64,000 bases of DNA. It comes from Dehalobacter sp. CP (GTDB taxonomy: Bacteria > Bacillota_B > Desulfitobacteriia > Desulfitobacteriales > Syntrophobotulaceae). The stretch's first letter is position 1; each line of letters opens with the position of its first letter. The translations under genes and the position numbers were made by a program. The stretch spans positions 1-64,000 of the forward strand of contig VMEE01000018.1 in assembly GCA_009910795.1 (NCBI GenBank), given 5' to 3'. Shown in pieces: positions 8,912 to 17,928 of the stretch. Under the pieces are notes generated by a model that was not told the origin of the DNA, did not search any database, and worked only from the letters and a program-made list of their open reading frames with translations.

Positions 8912-8942
8912 AAAAAAGTAGACACTTAAAGTCTGCTTTTTT
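8912..8942 (+). terminator. Terminator after fba
   Basis: AAAAAGTAGAC / GTCTGCTTTTTT hairpin with a G-T pair and a 7-nt loop, ending in a T run. Confidence 0.75.
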
Positions 8943-9019
8943 CGATTAATGAAAAAGGTATTTTGTAGATTTGTGTAGAATTTTCTCATTGAATAAATCT
9001 ATATAAGTAGGGATATTAA

Positions 9020-11140
9020 TTGAAAAATAATCGGGGAAGACTGGTAAGGACGGTTAACGTTCTTATTCTTGCGCTGCTGCTATTAACACAAATTCTCTTG
9101 ATCAGGTCCTGGTATAATAAGACCCTTGATGATATCGGCATCAACGCGATGACCATTTCTCGGGTTGTCGCTGACAGTATTAATATTGCTGAATATGAAA
9201 GGTTGCTTGCGGGGAAGGAGCCTAATGATTATTTTAGAGAGATGCAGGCATATTTTAAGCGTATTCAAGCTGAAACCGGAGTGAAGTATGTTTATGTCGA
9301 GCATCAAATATCACCCAGCCAAATTGAATACATTTTCGATTCGGAGGGGGATTCTTTAGGTGAGACTGATGAACTGTCTACACCGGCAGCACATACGAAT
9401 ACCAAAGCTTTTCACACGCGAGCTCAGACTTCAACGCTTTGGGGTACTTTGATTACCGGCTATGCACCATTGGTTAATGCCGAGGGTCAGGTCATAGGCG
9501 CAGTCGGAACAGATGTAGATATCCAATATATTTATCAGGAGCTGGCCAAACGCGTCGGACAGATCATTCTTTATGCAGCAGCCATGGTCATTCTCTTCGG
9601 CTTGCTTATTTACTTCACGCTCAGTGAAGAAATACGAAGACGCCGCGTCGTCGAAAAAAATCTTAAGCGCACTATGCAGTCTGTGAAAAATCTGCTCAAT
9701 AATGCCGGGCAGGGCTTTCTGTCTTTTGGGTCAGACCTGTGTATTGAACCTGAATATAGTGTCGAATGCCAGAGACTATTGGGTCCTGACTTAGCTAAGC
9801 GTAACTTTCCGGACTTAATTTATCCGGAGGATCAGGAACAAAGAGACTTTATGAGCAAAGTTCTTCTGGAATGTTTTCAGGAGAATGACCCGGCGCGCAG
9901 GGAGGTATTCCTTTCTTTTCTGCCGGATGCAATATTCTTGAATAACGATTATATAAAAATTGAATACAAGTTTATCGCGGCTAAGTATCAGGAAGAAACA
10001 CAAGCTTTAATGGTTATCTTAACGGATGCCACGGAAAAACGCGCTTTGCAGGAACAAATGGAAAATGAGCGCAAAACACTTAAAATGATTGTTAAGGCTG
10101 TTATCAGCCGTAATGACCTTTTGGAGCTTATTTCAGATTACCAGCGTTTTTGCCAGGTGACCGTACCGCAGCTGCTTATTTGCAAAGAACCGCTTCAGCA
10201 GGTAATTATCGATGTCAAACGGAGGATTCATACCTTTAAAGGGGAATTCGGCCAGTTTGAGATGATGCATATGGTTCGTTCTCTTCACCATCTTGAAGAA
10301 GAGATCAAATCCTTTGAACAAAGGGATTCAGCAACCAGTGCCGGTTTAGGCATGCTCCTGCAAAATTTGAATCTTGAACGTGTTCTGAATGAAGGTTTCC
10401 GTATTCTGCAGTCAACCTTAGGGGAGAATTTTATTGCCACAGATAAAACCATTGAGATTCCGGAAGCAAAACTGGTTGAATTGGAAGATCAAATAGCGAC
10501 GCTTATTCCATCGCAGGAGGCCAATATTTTGATCACCAAAATCAGGCAGTTGCGTTACCGCCCGTTCAAAAAGCTTTTAGCTGCTTACCCGAATACAGTA
10601 GAAGACTTAGCTCAGGGCTTGGAGAAATCGTTGTATCCTCTTGAACTAGAAGGCGGAGAGTTCCCTGTAGATACAAAAAGGTACCGGGCCTTTACCAAAT
10701 CGCTGGTTCATATTTTTACGAACTGCGTAGATCATGGCATTGAAGATAGGGAAGACAGAATCAAAGCCGGAAAAGAAGAAAAGGGCCGCGTTGTCTGCGA
10801 GATGAAATTAGTCCAAGATCAAATCTTATTAAAGATCGCTGATGACGGCAAAGGCTTAGACCTGGAAGGAATCAAACAAAAGGCACTCGAGCTTGGGACA
10901 TTTACCGCAGAACAACTGGCAGAGCTGGAAGATAAAGATATTATTCCGCTTATTTTTGAAGACGGGCTTTCCAGCAAAGACAGTGCATCGATGATTTCGG
11001 GACGCGGCATCGGCATGGCGATCGTTAAACAAGAACTTGAAAAAATAGGCGGTCATTTGGACATTGTTACAAGCCCTGATACCGGAACAGAATTCAATTT
11101 TCTGCTGCCTATGGAAACTGGCGCTCATAGTTACAACTGA
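9020..11140 (+). CDS. Membrane sensor kinase with CheA-like Hpt and ATPase domains
   Basis: A 706-residue sensor. Membrane helices at about 10-30 and 185-205 flank an extracytoplasmic Cache/PDC-like domain that ends with TGYAPLVNAEGQVIGAVGTDVD. Next comes a divergent PAS-like region (225-345) and an Hpt-like helical bundle with the phosphorylatable motif IHTFKGEF (His404). The C-terminal ATPase has N-box HIFTNCVDHGIEDREDR and G-boxes DDGKGLD and GRGIGMAIVKQELE, as in CheA. There is no conventional HisKA or CheW domain, so phosphotransfer probably goes from the Hpt His to the CheY-like protein encoded 9 bases downstream. TTG start, with a weak upstream site AGTAGGGA. Confidence 0.85.
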   Translation: MKNNRGRLVRTVNVLILALLLLTQILLIRSWYNKTLDDIGINAMTISRVVADSINIAEYERLLAGKEPNDYFREMQAYFKRIQAETGVKYVYVEHQISPSQIEYIFDSEGDSLGETDELSTPAAHTNTKAFHTRAQTSTLWGTLITGYAPLVNAEGQVIGAVGTDVDIQYIYQELAKRVGQIILYAAAMVILFGLLIYFTLSEEIRRRRVVEKNLKRTMQSVKNLLNNAGQGFLSFGSDLCIEPEYSVECQRLLGPDLAKRNFPDLIYPEDQEQRDFMSKVLLECFQENDPARREVFLSFLPDAIFLNNDYIKIEYKFIAAKYQEETQALMVILTDATEKRALQEQMENERKTLKMIVKAVISRNDLLELISDYQRFCQVTVPQLLICKEPLQQVIIDVKRRIHTFKGEFGQFEMMHMVRSLHHLEEEIKSFEQRDSATSAGLGMLLQNLNLERVLNEGFRILQSTLGENFIATDKTIEIPEAKLVELEDQIATLIPSQEANILITKIRQLRYRPFKKLLAAYPNTVEDLAQGLEKSLYPLELEGGEFPVDTKRYRAFTKSLVHIFTNCVDHGIEDREDRIKAGKEEKGRVVCEMKLVQDQILLKIADDGKGLDLEGIKQKALELGTFTAEQLAELEDKDIIPLIFEDGLSSKDSASMISGRGIGMAIVKQELEKIGGHLDIVTSPDTGTEFNFLLPMETGAHSYN

Positions 11141-11149
11141 GGAGGAAAA

Positions 11150-11515
11150 ATGGCTAGGGTATTAATCGTTGATGACTCTGCAATTATGAGGAGAAATTTA
11201 GCTGCCATCATGGGGAGAGGCGGGCACGAAGTCATAGGTGAAGCGCTCAATGGCATGCAGGCCCTGGCTGAATATGGGAATTTGCATCCGGATATTGTAA
11301 CCATGGATATTACGATGCCTCTGTCCGACGGCATCGAGGCGCTTGGTAAATTGCTCGGCAGGTACCCTGATGCCAGGGTGGTCATGATAAGCGCAATTAA
11401 CCAAAAAGACAGGGTCTTCGAGGCAATTAAATTGGGCGCCAAGAATTACATTATTAAACCTTTTGAGGAAGACAAGGTAATCAATATTATAAACCAGGTC
11501 CTGGGTTTAAGATAA
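11150..11515 (+). CDS. CheY-like single-domain response regulator
   Basis: A 121-residue lone receiver domain: acidic pocket VDDSAIMRR, phosphoacceptor Asp in IVTMDITMP, Thr/Ser position in VMISAINQK and Lys in NYIIKPFEED. No output domain, so it acts by protein binding, as CheY does. The GGAGG site lies within the 9-bp gap after the kinase gene, so the two form an operon and probably a cognate pair. The sequence is close to CheY/CheB receivers found next to CheA-like kinases. Confidence 0.92.
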   Translation: MARVLIVDDSAIMRRNLAAIMGRGGHEVIGEALNGMQALAEYGNLHPDIVTMDITMPLSDGIEALGKLLGRYPDARVVMISAINQKDRVFEAIKLGAKNYIIKPFEEDKVINIINQVLGLR

Positions 11516-11544
11516 TAGTTATCCGTGTGAATCAAAAATGATGT

Positions 11545-11590
11545 AAGGCCGACGAAGAGAGGGGGTTCTTTCTTTGTTGGCCTTCTTGTT
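11545..11590 (+). terminator. Terminator after CheY-like gene
   Basis: AAGGCCGACGAAG pairs with CTTTGTTGGCCTT (two G-T pairs) around a 14-nt loop, followed by CTTGTT. Confidence 0.7.
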
Positions 11591-11608
11591 AGGGTAATAT
11601 AAATGATA

Positions 11609-11637
11609 TTTACAACAAACAACCCGGATAGTATAAT
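11609..11637 (+). promoter_or_regulatory. Sigma-A-type promoter of citrate synthase
   Basis: TTTACA (11609-11614) and TATAAT (11632-11637) with an exact 17-bp spacer, about 93 bp upstream of the citrate synthase start. Confidence 0.6.
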
Positions 11638-11729
11638 AAAGTTGTTTGAAAAACGGCAATATCATGTTTTAAGGATAATCAATCAAATAGGGTAAATGAG
11701 ACAGGATTAACTAAGAATCGGAGGAGAAA

Positions 11730-13094
11730 ATGACAAGCAATAAAAAGGAAACAATTGATTCTTTTACACATAAGTACAGCAAGATCTGTCAGGAAAACAG
11801 CTGGATTGATCCAAGCCTCTATAATGCGTATGGCGTAAAACGCGGCTTAAGAGATAAGAACGGGGAAGGGGTACTTGCCGGGTTAACCAATATCTCTTTA
11901 ATCAAGTCTCATGACGAAATTGATGGAAAGCGGATTCCCTGTGACGGAAAACTTCTTTACCGGGGATACAATATCACCGATTTGGTCAAAGGATTTGCCC
12001 ATAATCAGCAATATGGCTTTGAAGAAATAACGTATCTGCTTCTGTTTGGATCACTGCCTAATGAAGAGCAATTAGCCCACTTTAAAGACATTTTAGTGGA
12101 AAGCAGAAATCTTCCTAAAAATTTTGTGCGTGATGTCATTATGAAAGCACCGAGCAGAGACATCATGAATTCTCTGACAAAGAGTGTTCTTACCCTGGCA
12201 TCCTATGATGAGACCATAGACGATGTGTCTTTAGATAATGTTTTGCGGCAATGTCTGATGCTGATTAGCATTTTTCCGATGCTGTGCGTGTACGGGTATC
12301 ATGCCTACAATCATTATGAATGCAACGAAAGCTTTTATATCCATAGACCTGATGACCAGCTCTCCACAGCTCAAAATATCCTGAAAATGTTAAGACCGGA
12401 TAAACAATTTACGGAACTTGAAGCCAAGGTGCTGGATATTGCCCTTGTACTGCATATGGAACACGGCGGGGGAAATAATTCCACGTTTACGACCAGAGTC
12501 GTTTCTTCTTCCGGTTCGGATACGTATTCCGTCATTGCGGCGGCCTTATCCTCTCTGAAAGGGCCAAAACATGGCGGAGCAAATATTAAAGTTGTCGAGA
12601 TGGTGGCGGATATCAAATCCCACGTAGCTAACCCTAAGGATGAAGAAGAGGTCAAAAGCTATTTAACGAAGATTTTGAACAAGAAAGTGTTTGACCGGAG
12701 AGGTCTTATCTATGGGATGGGCCATGCTGTCTATTCCATTTCCGACCCGAGGGCCCAAATCTTTAAAGGTTTTGTCGAGAAACTGGCAGATGACAGAGGC
12801 CGAAGAAGTGATTTTGAATTATATGCGATGATTGAGAGGCTCGCTCCTCGGGTCATCGCTGAGGAACGGAAAATCTATAAAGGTGTCAGTGCCAATGTGG
12901 ATTTTTACAGCGGCTTTGTTTACAGTATGCTGGATATTCCGCTGGAACTGTATACGCCGCTGTTTGCGATGGCCAGAATTGTCGGGTGGAGTGCCCACCG
13001 TTTGGAAGAACTGGTCAATGCAGACAAAATCATCAGACCGGCCTATGAAAGTCCCCTTATGGATAAGGATTATAGGGTAATGCAGGAACGGTAA
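11730..13094 (+). CDS. gltA: Citrate synthase
   Basis: Condenses oxaloacetate and acetyl-CoA to citrate. At 454 residues it is longer at the N-terminus than the Bacillus type, as in several clostridial and archaeal-like enzymes. Signatures: catalytic His in LHMEHGGGNNSTFTTR, GPKHGGANIKVVEM, the substrate-binding GMGHAVYSISDPRAQ, and the Asp/Arg region VDFYSGFVYSMLDIP followed by ARIVGWSAHRLEEL. Start ATG with GGAGGAG. In an anaerobe its likely role is glutamate synthesis through a partial TCA pathway; this is inferred. Methylcitrate synthase activity cannot be excluded. Confidence 0.9.
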   Translation: MTSNKKETIDSFTHKYSKICQENSWIDPSLYNAYGVKRGLRDKNGEGVLAGLTNISLIKSHDEIDGKRIPCDGKLLYRGYNITDLVKGFAHNQQYGFEEITYLLLFGSLPNEEQLAHFKDILVESRNLPKNFVRDVIMKAPSRDIMNSLTKSVLTLASYDETIDDVSLDNVLRQCLMLISIFPMLCVYGYHAYNHYECNESFYIHRPDDQLSTAQNILKMLRPDKQFTELEAKVLDIALVLHMEHGGGNNSTFTTRVVSSSGSDTYSVIAAALSSLKGPKHGGANIKVVEMVADIKSHVANPKDEEEVKSYLTKILNKKVFDRRGLIYGMGHAVYSISDPRAQIFKGFVEKLADDRGRRSDFELYAMIERLAPRVIAEERKIYKGVSANVDFYSGFVYSMLDIPLELYTPLFAMARIVGWSAHRLEELVNADKIIRPAYESPLMDKDYRVMQER

Positions 13095-13138
13095 GACCTC
13101 TATTCGATTGATAAGCATTGGAAGGAGACAGTGTATAA

Positions 13139-13774
13139 TTGCGGCTTAGGAGAAAACGGAGTGCAAAGCTCGAACTGGATAAAGACACCAAGACCATTTT
13201 AGCCCCTGCGGAATGCAAAGGGAAGTGGAATGAAGTATTCGACAATAATGATCCGGTTCATTTGGAACTGGGCTGCGGCCGGGGGGATTTTATCACATCG
13301 CTTGCAGTCAAAACTGAAAATATTAATTATATTGCCATTGATTCCTACCCGGAAGTACTGGTTTGCGTGTTAAGGAAACTCAATCAAAGCAAGCTGCCTA
13401 ACGTCAGGCTGGTTTCCATGCGTATTGAAGATACCGACAGTATTTTCGGACAGGATGAAATTGATAAAATCTATATCAATTTCTGTAATCCATGGCCCAG
13501 CAAGCGACACCATAAGCGCAGACTGACACATCCGAACTTTCTGAGGAAGTACCAGACCTTTGTAAAGAAAGGATCGGAGGTTTGGTTCAAAACGGACGAT
13601 GAAGGGCTTTTTGAAGATAGCCTGCAGTATTTTCAGGAGACCGGTTTTCAGGAATTATACCGGACATATGATTTGCATCAAAGTGGTTTTAAAGAAAATA
13701 TCATGACCGAATACGAAGCAAAATTTACAGGTCAGGGGATCAAGATTAAGTTTGCCGTGTTTAAGTATGAATAA
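13139..13774 (+). CDS. trmB: tRNA (guanine-N7-)-methyltransferase
   Basis: Uses S-adenosylmethionine to methylate G46 in the tRNA variable loop. 211 residues; SAM-binding motif LELGCGRGDF at about 42-51, acidic end of the next strand AIDSYPEV, and the family hallmark NFCNPWPSKRHHKRRLTHP near 115-133. Start TTG at 13139 with GAAGGAGA 7 bases upstream. It lies 44 bp after citrate synthase and may be co-transcribed. Confidence 0.94.
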   Translation: MRLRRKRSAKLELDKDTKTILAPAECKGKWNEVFDNNDPVHLELGCGRGDFITSLAVKTENINYIAIDSYPEVLVCVLRKLNQSKLPNVRLVSMRIEDTDSIFGQDEIDKIYINFCNPWPSKRHHKRRLTHPNFLRKYQTFVKKGSEVWFKTDDEGLFEDSLQYFQETGFQELYRTYDLHQSGFKENIMTEYEAKFTGQGIKIKFAVFKYE

Positions 13775-13814
13775 ATAGAATTTGCACCTATTTCTGGGAG
13801 AATGGACGGAAACC

Positions 13815-13907
13815 ATGATTAAGCTTCCGATCAGACAGCTGGTTGAATTAATAATGCGCTTAAATATGTCCCCAAAAAAGCGAGAAAGAATGAGAGAAGT
13901 AATATAG
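13815..13907 (+). CDS. Possible 30-residue basic peptide
   Basis: Frame encoding MIKLPIRQLVELIMRLN, then a basic tail MSPKKRERMREVI, between trmB and a terminator. An amphipathic, basic helix is plausible, and an in-frame length of 30 codons ending shortly before the terminator fits a small gene. The upstream ribosome site is poor (GGACGGAA), and no homologue was recognised. May be chance. Confidence 0.3.
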   Translation: MIKLPIRQLVELIMRLNMSPKKRERMREVI

Positions 13908-13918
13908 GACATAATAAA

Positions 13919-13953
13919 GATGCCTCATCAGAACGATCGGGGGCATTTTTTTT
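13919..13953 (+). terminator. Terminator after trmB
   Basis: GATGCCTC / GGGGGCAT hairpin with a T8 run, just upstream of the pstS control region. Confidence 0.78.
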
Positions 13954-13961
13954 ATGTAATA

Positions 13962-14020
13962 TTTACAGAATCGTTACAATTACGCAAAGTCTACGCAATA
14001 ATAAATTGTTATTGTATATA
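13962..14020 (+). promoter_or_regulatory. PhoP box and promoter of pstS
   Basis: TTTACA (13962-13967) and GTTACA (13973-13978) are spaced 11 bp apart, the helical-repeat arrangement of Gram-positive PhoP boxes (TTHAYA repeats). Downstream, a conserved block GCAAAGTCT then TATTGTATA forms the putative core promoter. Essentially the same 55-bp arrangement recurs upstream of pstC at 17842. Phosphate starvation control by the PhoP-PhoR pair encoded here is inferred. Confidence 0.75.
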
Positions 14021-14086
14021 TAGCAAAAACATTGGAGGAGATCAGTTCATACTGAAAACTTTAATAATGAGAGGAAGAATTGAAAA

Positions 14087-14923
14087 ATGAAAAAAGTGTT
14101 TACGCTTATATTGGTAGGTGTTCTGGCTTTGGCTTTCACCGGCTGCGGAAGCAAAGACAACACTTCCCAATCCGGCCAACAGCAGGTACAGACTGAGTCC
14201 GCAGAAATTACCATCGCAGGGTCCACCTCGGTTCAGCCGATTTCTGAAGCACTCACAGAAGCATTCATGGCGAAAAACCCGAACATTAAAGTTAACGTCC
14301 AGGGAGGCGGTTCCGGAGCAGGAATCAAAGCTGCCCAGGAAGGCACCGCGGATATCGGATCTTCTTCCCGTGAGCTGAAACCTGAAGAGACCGGTCTGAC
14401 GGAAACCGTTATCTGTAAGGATGGCGTTGCTATCGTAGTCAATTCCAAAAACGTAGTCAAAGATCTGAGTATCGAGCAGATTAATAAGATTTATAGCGGC
14501 AAAATCACCAACTGGAAAGAAGTTGGCGGAGCTAACCAGACAATCAATGTGATTACCAGAGAAGCAGGTTCCGGAACACGCGGAGCATTTGAAGAACTGG
14601 TCATGGGCAAAGATAATCCGATCAGTGACAAAGCGATTGTCCAGAACTCCACTGGTGCTGCGAGAACTTCTGTAGCCGGTGATGTGAATGCGATTGCCTA
14701 TATTTCGATGGCAAGCATTGATGACACGGTGAAAGCAGTAACCGTAGAAGGTATTGAGGCCAATGCGGAGAATGTCCTGAATGGCTCGTACAAAATTCAG
14801 CGTCCGTTCCTCTATCTGACCAAAGCAGCGCCTGCAGGTGCAGTGAAAACCTATGTTGACTTTGTCATGTCGGATGAAGGACAAAGTATCATTCAAAAAG
14901 AAGGTCTTGTATTGGTCAAATAA
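14087..14923 (+). CDS. pstS: Phosphate ABC transporter substrate-binding lipoprotein
   Basis: Extracytoplasmic phosphate-binding protein of the Pst high-affinity importer. 278 residues with a lipoprotein signal peptide ending in the lipobox AFTGCG (lipidated Cys20). Phosphate-binding motifs: AGSTSVQPISEALTEAF, GGGSGAGIKAAQEG then ADIGSSSREL, and REAGSGTRGAFEEL. It has its own PhoP box upstream and a 20-bp hairpin just downstream, so it is probably made in excess over the permease genes, which lie beyond phoPR. Confidence 0.95.
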   Translation: MKKVFTLILVGVLALAFTGCGSKDNTSQSGQQQVQTESAEITIAGSTSVQPISEALTEAFMAKNPNIKVNVQGGGSGAGIKAAQEGTADIGSSSRELKPEETGLTETVICKDGVAIVVNSKNVVKDLSIEQINKIYSGKITNWKEVGGANQTINVITREAGSGTRGAFEELVMGKDNPISDKAIVQNSTGAARTSVAGDVNAIAYISMASIDDTVKAVTVEGIEANAENVLNGSYKIQRPFLYLTKAAPAGAVKTYVDFVMSDEGQSIIQKEGLVLVK

Positions 14924-14949
14924 GTAATTTGTCTACAATATGAAGATGG

Positions 14950-15000
14950 TTAAACCTGATGAAACAGGGTGGGATAGCCCCCCTGTTTCATCAGGTTTAA
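14950..15000 (+). terminator. Very strong hairpin after pstS
   Basis: Perfect 20-bp inverted repeat (14950-14969 and 14981-15000) with an 11-nt loop, starting 27 bp after pstS. No clean T run follows, only CGACATATTTTTCC. It may end transcription or stabilise the 3' end of pstS mRNA, as hairpins after binding-protein genes often do. The rest of the 14924-15236 gap holds no convincing gene; a 76-codon frame there runs through this palindrome. Confidence 0.75.
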
Positions 15001-15236
15001 CGACATATTTTTCCCCTACAATTATCGTAAGCGGTGTGATATCAATAATGACATTGATTAAAGACCATTCTGTTGCAGCATTGCCTAAGATCATATTGGA
15101 CAGCTCACCAATAGCGCTTTCTTTTCAGAAAGATGTAATACCTATCACTCTGTTATATAATATGAAATAAACACTGCTTGTACTTATAGAGTGACATTAA
15201 TTTTAAGTAAGAAAAGTTTTCCTAGAGGAGGACGAT

Positions 15237-15932
15237 ATGAGCAAAAGAATTATGGTTGTGGAAGATGAGGAAGCGATTGCCCGCTTGATCAGTTATAATC
15301 TTCAAAAAGAAGGATATGAAGTTCAGGTTTCGGGAGATGGACTTGACGCACTGCGAAAAATTCGCTCTGAAAAACCCGATTTGCTTATCCTTGATATTAT
15401 GCTTCCTGGAATCGATGGCTATGAAATCTGCCAAGCGGTCAGGAAAGAAGACAGTTCTCTCCCTGTTATTATGTTGTCGGCGAGAGATGATGAGCTGGAT
15501 AAAATTCTTGGTCTGGAACTTGGCGGGGATGATTATCTGACAAAACCATTCAGCCCGAGAGAGCTTGTTGCCAGGGTACGCGCTTTATTGCGGCGGGCCC
15601 AAACGACTCAGGCAGCACCTGACCACGAGATTTTTTTGATCGACAGGCTGGCCGTTGATTTCTCCGGCCGTGAAATCAGCGTGAATGATCAGATTGTACC
15701 GCTTACGCCAAAGGAGTTTGAACTGCTGGAATATTTAATCCGCCATCGAGGAAAAGTAGTAAGCCGGGATCAGCTGTTAGACAGAGTATGGAACTATGAT
15801 TTCGCGGGTGATACCAGGATTGTTGATGTTCATATTAGCAGGCTTCGAGAAAAAATTGAGCCCGACCCTAAAAATCCGTCTTATATCCAGACGGTTCGCG
15901 GGGTCGGATACAGGTTTAAGGAGCGAGGCTGA
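15237..15932 (+). CDS. phoP: PhoP/PhoB-type response regulator
   Basis: OmpR-family DNA-binding regulator, 231 residues. Receiver at 1-120 (acidic pair VVEDEEA, phospho-Asp in LLILDIMLPG, Lys in DYLTKPFSP). Winged-helix output at about 135-230 with LTPKEFELLEYLIRH and the recognition part RIVDVHISRLREKIE, ending in TVRGVGYRF. Strong GAGGAGG site. The stop codon shares one base with the next start, so it is translationally coupled to phoR. Position inside the pst gene set identifies it as the phosphate regulator. Confidence 0.93.
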   Translation: MSKRIMVVEDEEAIARLISYNLQKEGYEVQVSGDGLDALRKIRSEKPDLLILDIMLPGIDGYEICQAVRKEDSSLPVIMLSARDDELDKILGLELGGDDYLTKPFSPRELVARVRALLRRAQTTQAAPDHEIFLIDRLAVDFSGREISVNDQIVPLTPKEFELLEYLIRHRGKVVSRDQLLDRVWNYDFAGDTRIVDVHISRLREKIEPDPKNPSYIQTVRGVGYRFKERG

Positions 15933-17701
15933 TGTTGAAAAGTCTGAAAATGAAATTCACAGTTGGCTTTATTGCACTAGCACTGCTTTCAATGCTTGTA
16001 TCAGGCGTTTATCTTATCAAGGTGCTCGATGACTATTTTATTGGAAATCTGCAGGACAAACTTTTGGTTGAGGCGAAATTGGTCAGAGAAATGGTTATCG
16101 ATGAATTTGGTTCGCTGAATAGGTCTTCGGATATAGAAAAAATCACCGGTGATCTTGGGAACGTTACAAGTACCAGGGTTACTGTGATCGATGCAAATGG
16201 TGTTGTTCTTGGCGATTCTGAGCAGCTGCCGACGCTTATGGAGAATCATCTCAGGCGTCCCGAAATCCAACAGGCGATCAGCGAAGGTCTCGGGATAGCG
16301 GAGAGAGAAAGTACAACGCTTAATACGCAAATGATGTATCTGGCGCTGCCTGTTGAGAAAGACGGGGAAATCAAAGGCTTCGTCCGTCTGGCGCTTCCGA
16401 TGACCGAAATTACGACGGCCCTATCCAAACTGTGGAGCATGCTGTTCATAGCTCTCTTAATGGCTACAGTAATCGCCGGCGTCTTAGGGTTTAAGCTATC
16501 GCAGCGTCTGACGAAGCCGATTCAGGAAATGACAGCCGCAGCTCAGAATATTGCTGACGGTGATTTCAGCCTGCGTACCTACACGACCGGTCAGGATGAG
16601 ATTGGGAAACTTGGGCAGGCCTTAAATCAAATGGCCCAGCAGCTGAAAGAAATGATTGACGAAGTCTCAACGGGCAAAAGCAAGCTTGAAACGGTCTTAG
16701 CGAATATGGTCAGTGGCGTTATTTTCCTCAGAGAAGATGGTAAGATCGATTTGATTAATCCGGCAGCCCTGAAGATTCTGGAGATCGAACCGAAAAATGT
16801 CAATCGGCATCAGATTGAGATCATCAACAATTACCAATTAAGTACACTGATTGATACGGCACTGAAAACGCATAAGGCCGCCAAGGATGATTTATTAATA
16901 TTATCCCCGCACGAAAAAAATATTGAAGTTAATATTACGCCAATTCTCGGAAAGGGGAATACCAACATCGGAGCCGTCATGGTGCTTCATGATATTACGG
17001 ATCTCCGGAAACTGGAAACAATGCGCAGGGATTTTGTTGCCAATGTATCTCATGAGTTAAAAACGCCTGTCACTTCGCTCAAAGGATATGCGGAAACGCT
17101 GCTCGATGGTGCGCTTGATGACCCTGAGACGGCCAGAGAATTTGTCAGAATCATCTTGACAGAATCAGAACGGCTGCGGATGCTCGTTGATGACCTGCTG
17201 GAATTATCCAGAATTGAATCCGGGAAAGATCCGGTGGAATGGCAGAAAATTGATGTGAGTGCTTTACTGCATTCACTGGAGGTAAAGTTAAGGCCTCAGC
17301 TTGAAGCCAGGCAAATCGAACTTACTGTCGTTTGTTCAGAAAAGTTGCCGTATGCCTGGGGAGATTACACCATGATCGAGCAGGTGCTGACAAATTTGAC
17401 GGACAATGCTATAAAATATTCCGCAATAGGGGAAAAGGTCAAAATCGTCGCTTCCGAAAAGTCTGACGGAATACTGTTTGAGGTGATTGATTCCGGACCA
17501 GGAATTCCGGAGCATGATTTACCCCGGGTTTTTGAAAGGTTTTACCGGGTCGATAAAGGCAGGAACCGTAAACAAGGGGGGACGGGGCTCGGATTGGCGA
17601 TTGTCAAACATATTCTGGAGACCCATAGCGCGGGTATACAAGTGGAGAGTACGCTGGGGCGGGGTTCACGATTCTATTTTATGCTGACCAAAAAATCATA
17701 A
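15932..17701 (+). CDS. phoR: PhoR-type sensor histidine kinase
   Basis: Membrane sensor of 589 residues. Helices at about 10-30 and 168-188 bracket an extracytoplasmic domain; then HAMP (about 190-245), a PAS domain (about 250-360), HisKA with VSHELKTPVTSLKGY (His374) and HATPase with N-box LTNLTDNAIKY and G-boxes DSGPGIPEHDL and GGTGLGLAIVKH. Domain order is that of PhoR from B. subtilis. Overlaps phoP by one base. In the known system PhoR is held off by the Pst transporter and PhoU when phosphate is plentiful; that these act together here is inferred from linkage. Confidence 0.93.
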   Translation: MLKSLKMKFTVGFIALALLSMLVSGVYLIKVLDDYFIGNLQDKLLVEAKLVREMVIDEFGSLNRSSDIEKITGDLGNVTSTRVTVIDANGVVLGDSEQLPTLMENHLRRPEIQQAISEGLGIAERESTTLNTQMMYLALPVEKDGEIKGFVRLALPMTEITTALSKLWSMLFIALLMATVIAGVLGFKLSQRLTKPIQEMTAAAQNIADGDFSLRTYTTGQDEIGKLGQALNQMAQQLKEMIDEVSTGKSKLETVLANMVSGVIFLREDGKIDLINPAALKILEIEPKNVNRHQIEIINNYQLSTLIDTALKTHKAAKDDLLILSPHEKNIEVNITPILGKGNTNIGAVMVLHDITDLRKLETMRRDFVANVSHELKTPVTSLKGYAETLLDGALDDPETAREFVRIILTESERLRMLVDDLLELSRIESGKDPVEWQKIDVSALLHSLEVKLRPQLEARQIELTVVCSEKLPYAWGDYTMIEQVLTNLTDNAIKYSAIGEKVKIVASEKSDGILFEVIDSGPGIPEHDLPRVFERFYRVDKGRNRKQGGTGLGLAIVKHILETHSAGIQVESTLGRGSRFYFMLTKKS

Positions 17702-17784
17702 GTCTACGGATATCAGGTTGAACTTTGGCTTTTAACCTGGATGCTTTTCTGTTTTTTTCAAATTAAATATATTGTAAATAATAG

Positions 17785-17813
17785 AGATGCCTTGATTATA
17801 AGGCATCTATTCT
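17785..17813 (+). terminator. Terminator after phoR
   Basis: AGATGCCTT / AAGGCATCT perfect 9-bp stem, 6-nt loop, then ATTCTTTA. Confidence 0.75.
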
Positions 17814-17841
17814 TTATTAATGTATATTTCCATATCATACA

Positions 17842-17900
17842 TTTACAAAATCGTTACAATTCCGCAAAGTCTTCTCAACAAATAACTGCTATTGTATAAC
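17842..17900 (+). promoter_or_regulatory. PhoP box and promoter of pstCAB-phoU
   Basis: TTTACA (17842-17847) and GTTACA (17853-17858), 11 bp apart, followed by TCCGCAAAGTCTT and TATTGTATA. It is a near copy of the pstS control region at 13962-14020. The terminator just upstream and this box make pstCAB-phoU a separate transcription unit. Confidence 0.75.
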
Positions 17901-17928
17901 TAGCAAAATCATCAGAGGAGACCCATCC

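Noticed and set aside
14940..15170. 76-codon frame after pstS
   Set aside because: It runs through a perfect 20-bp inverted repeat, has no ribosome site, and its composition is not protein-like; treated as a hairpin region.
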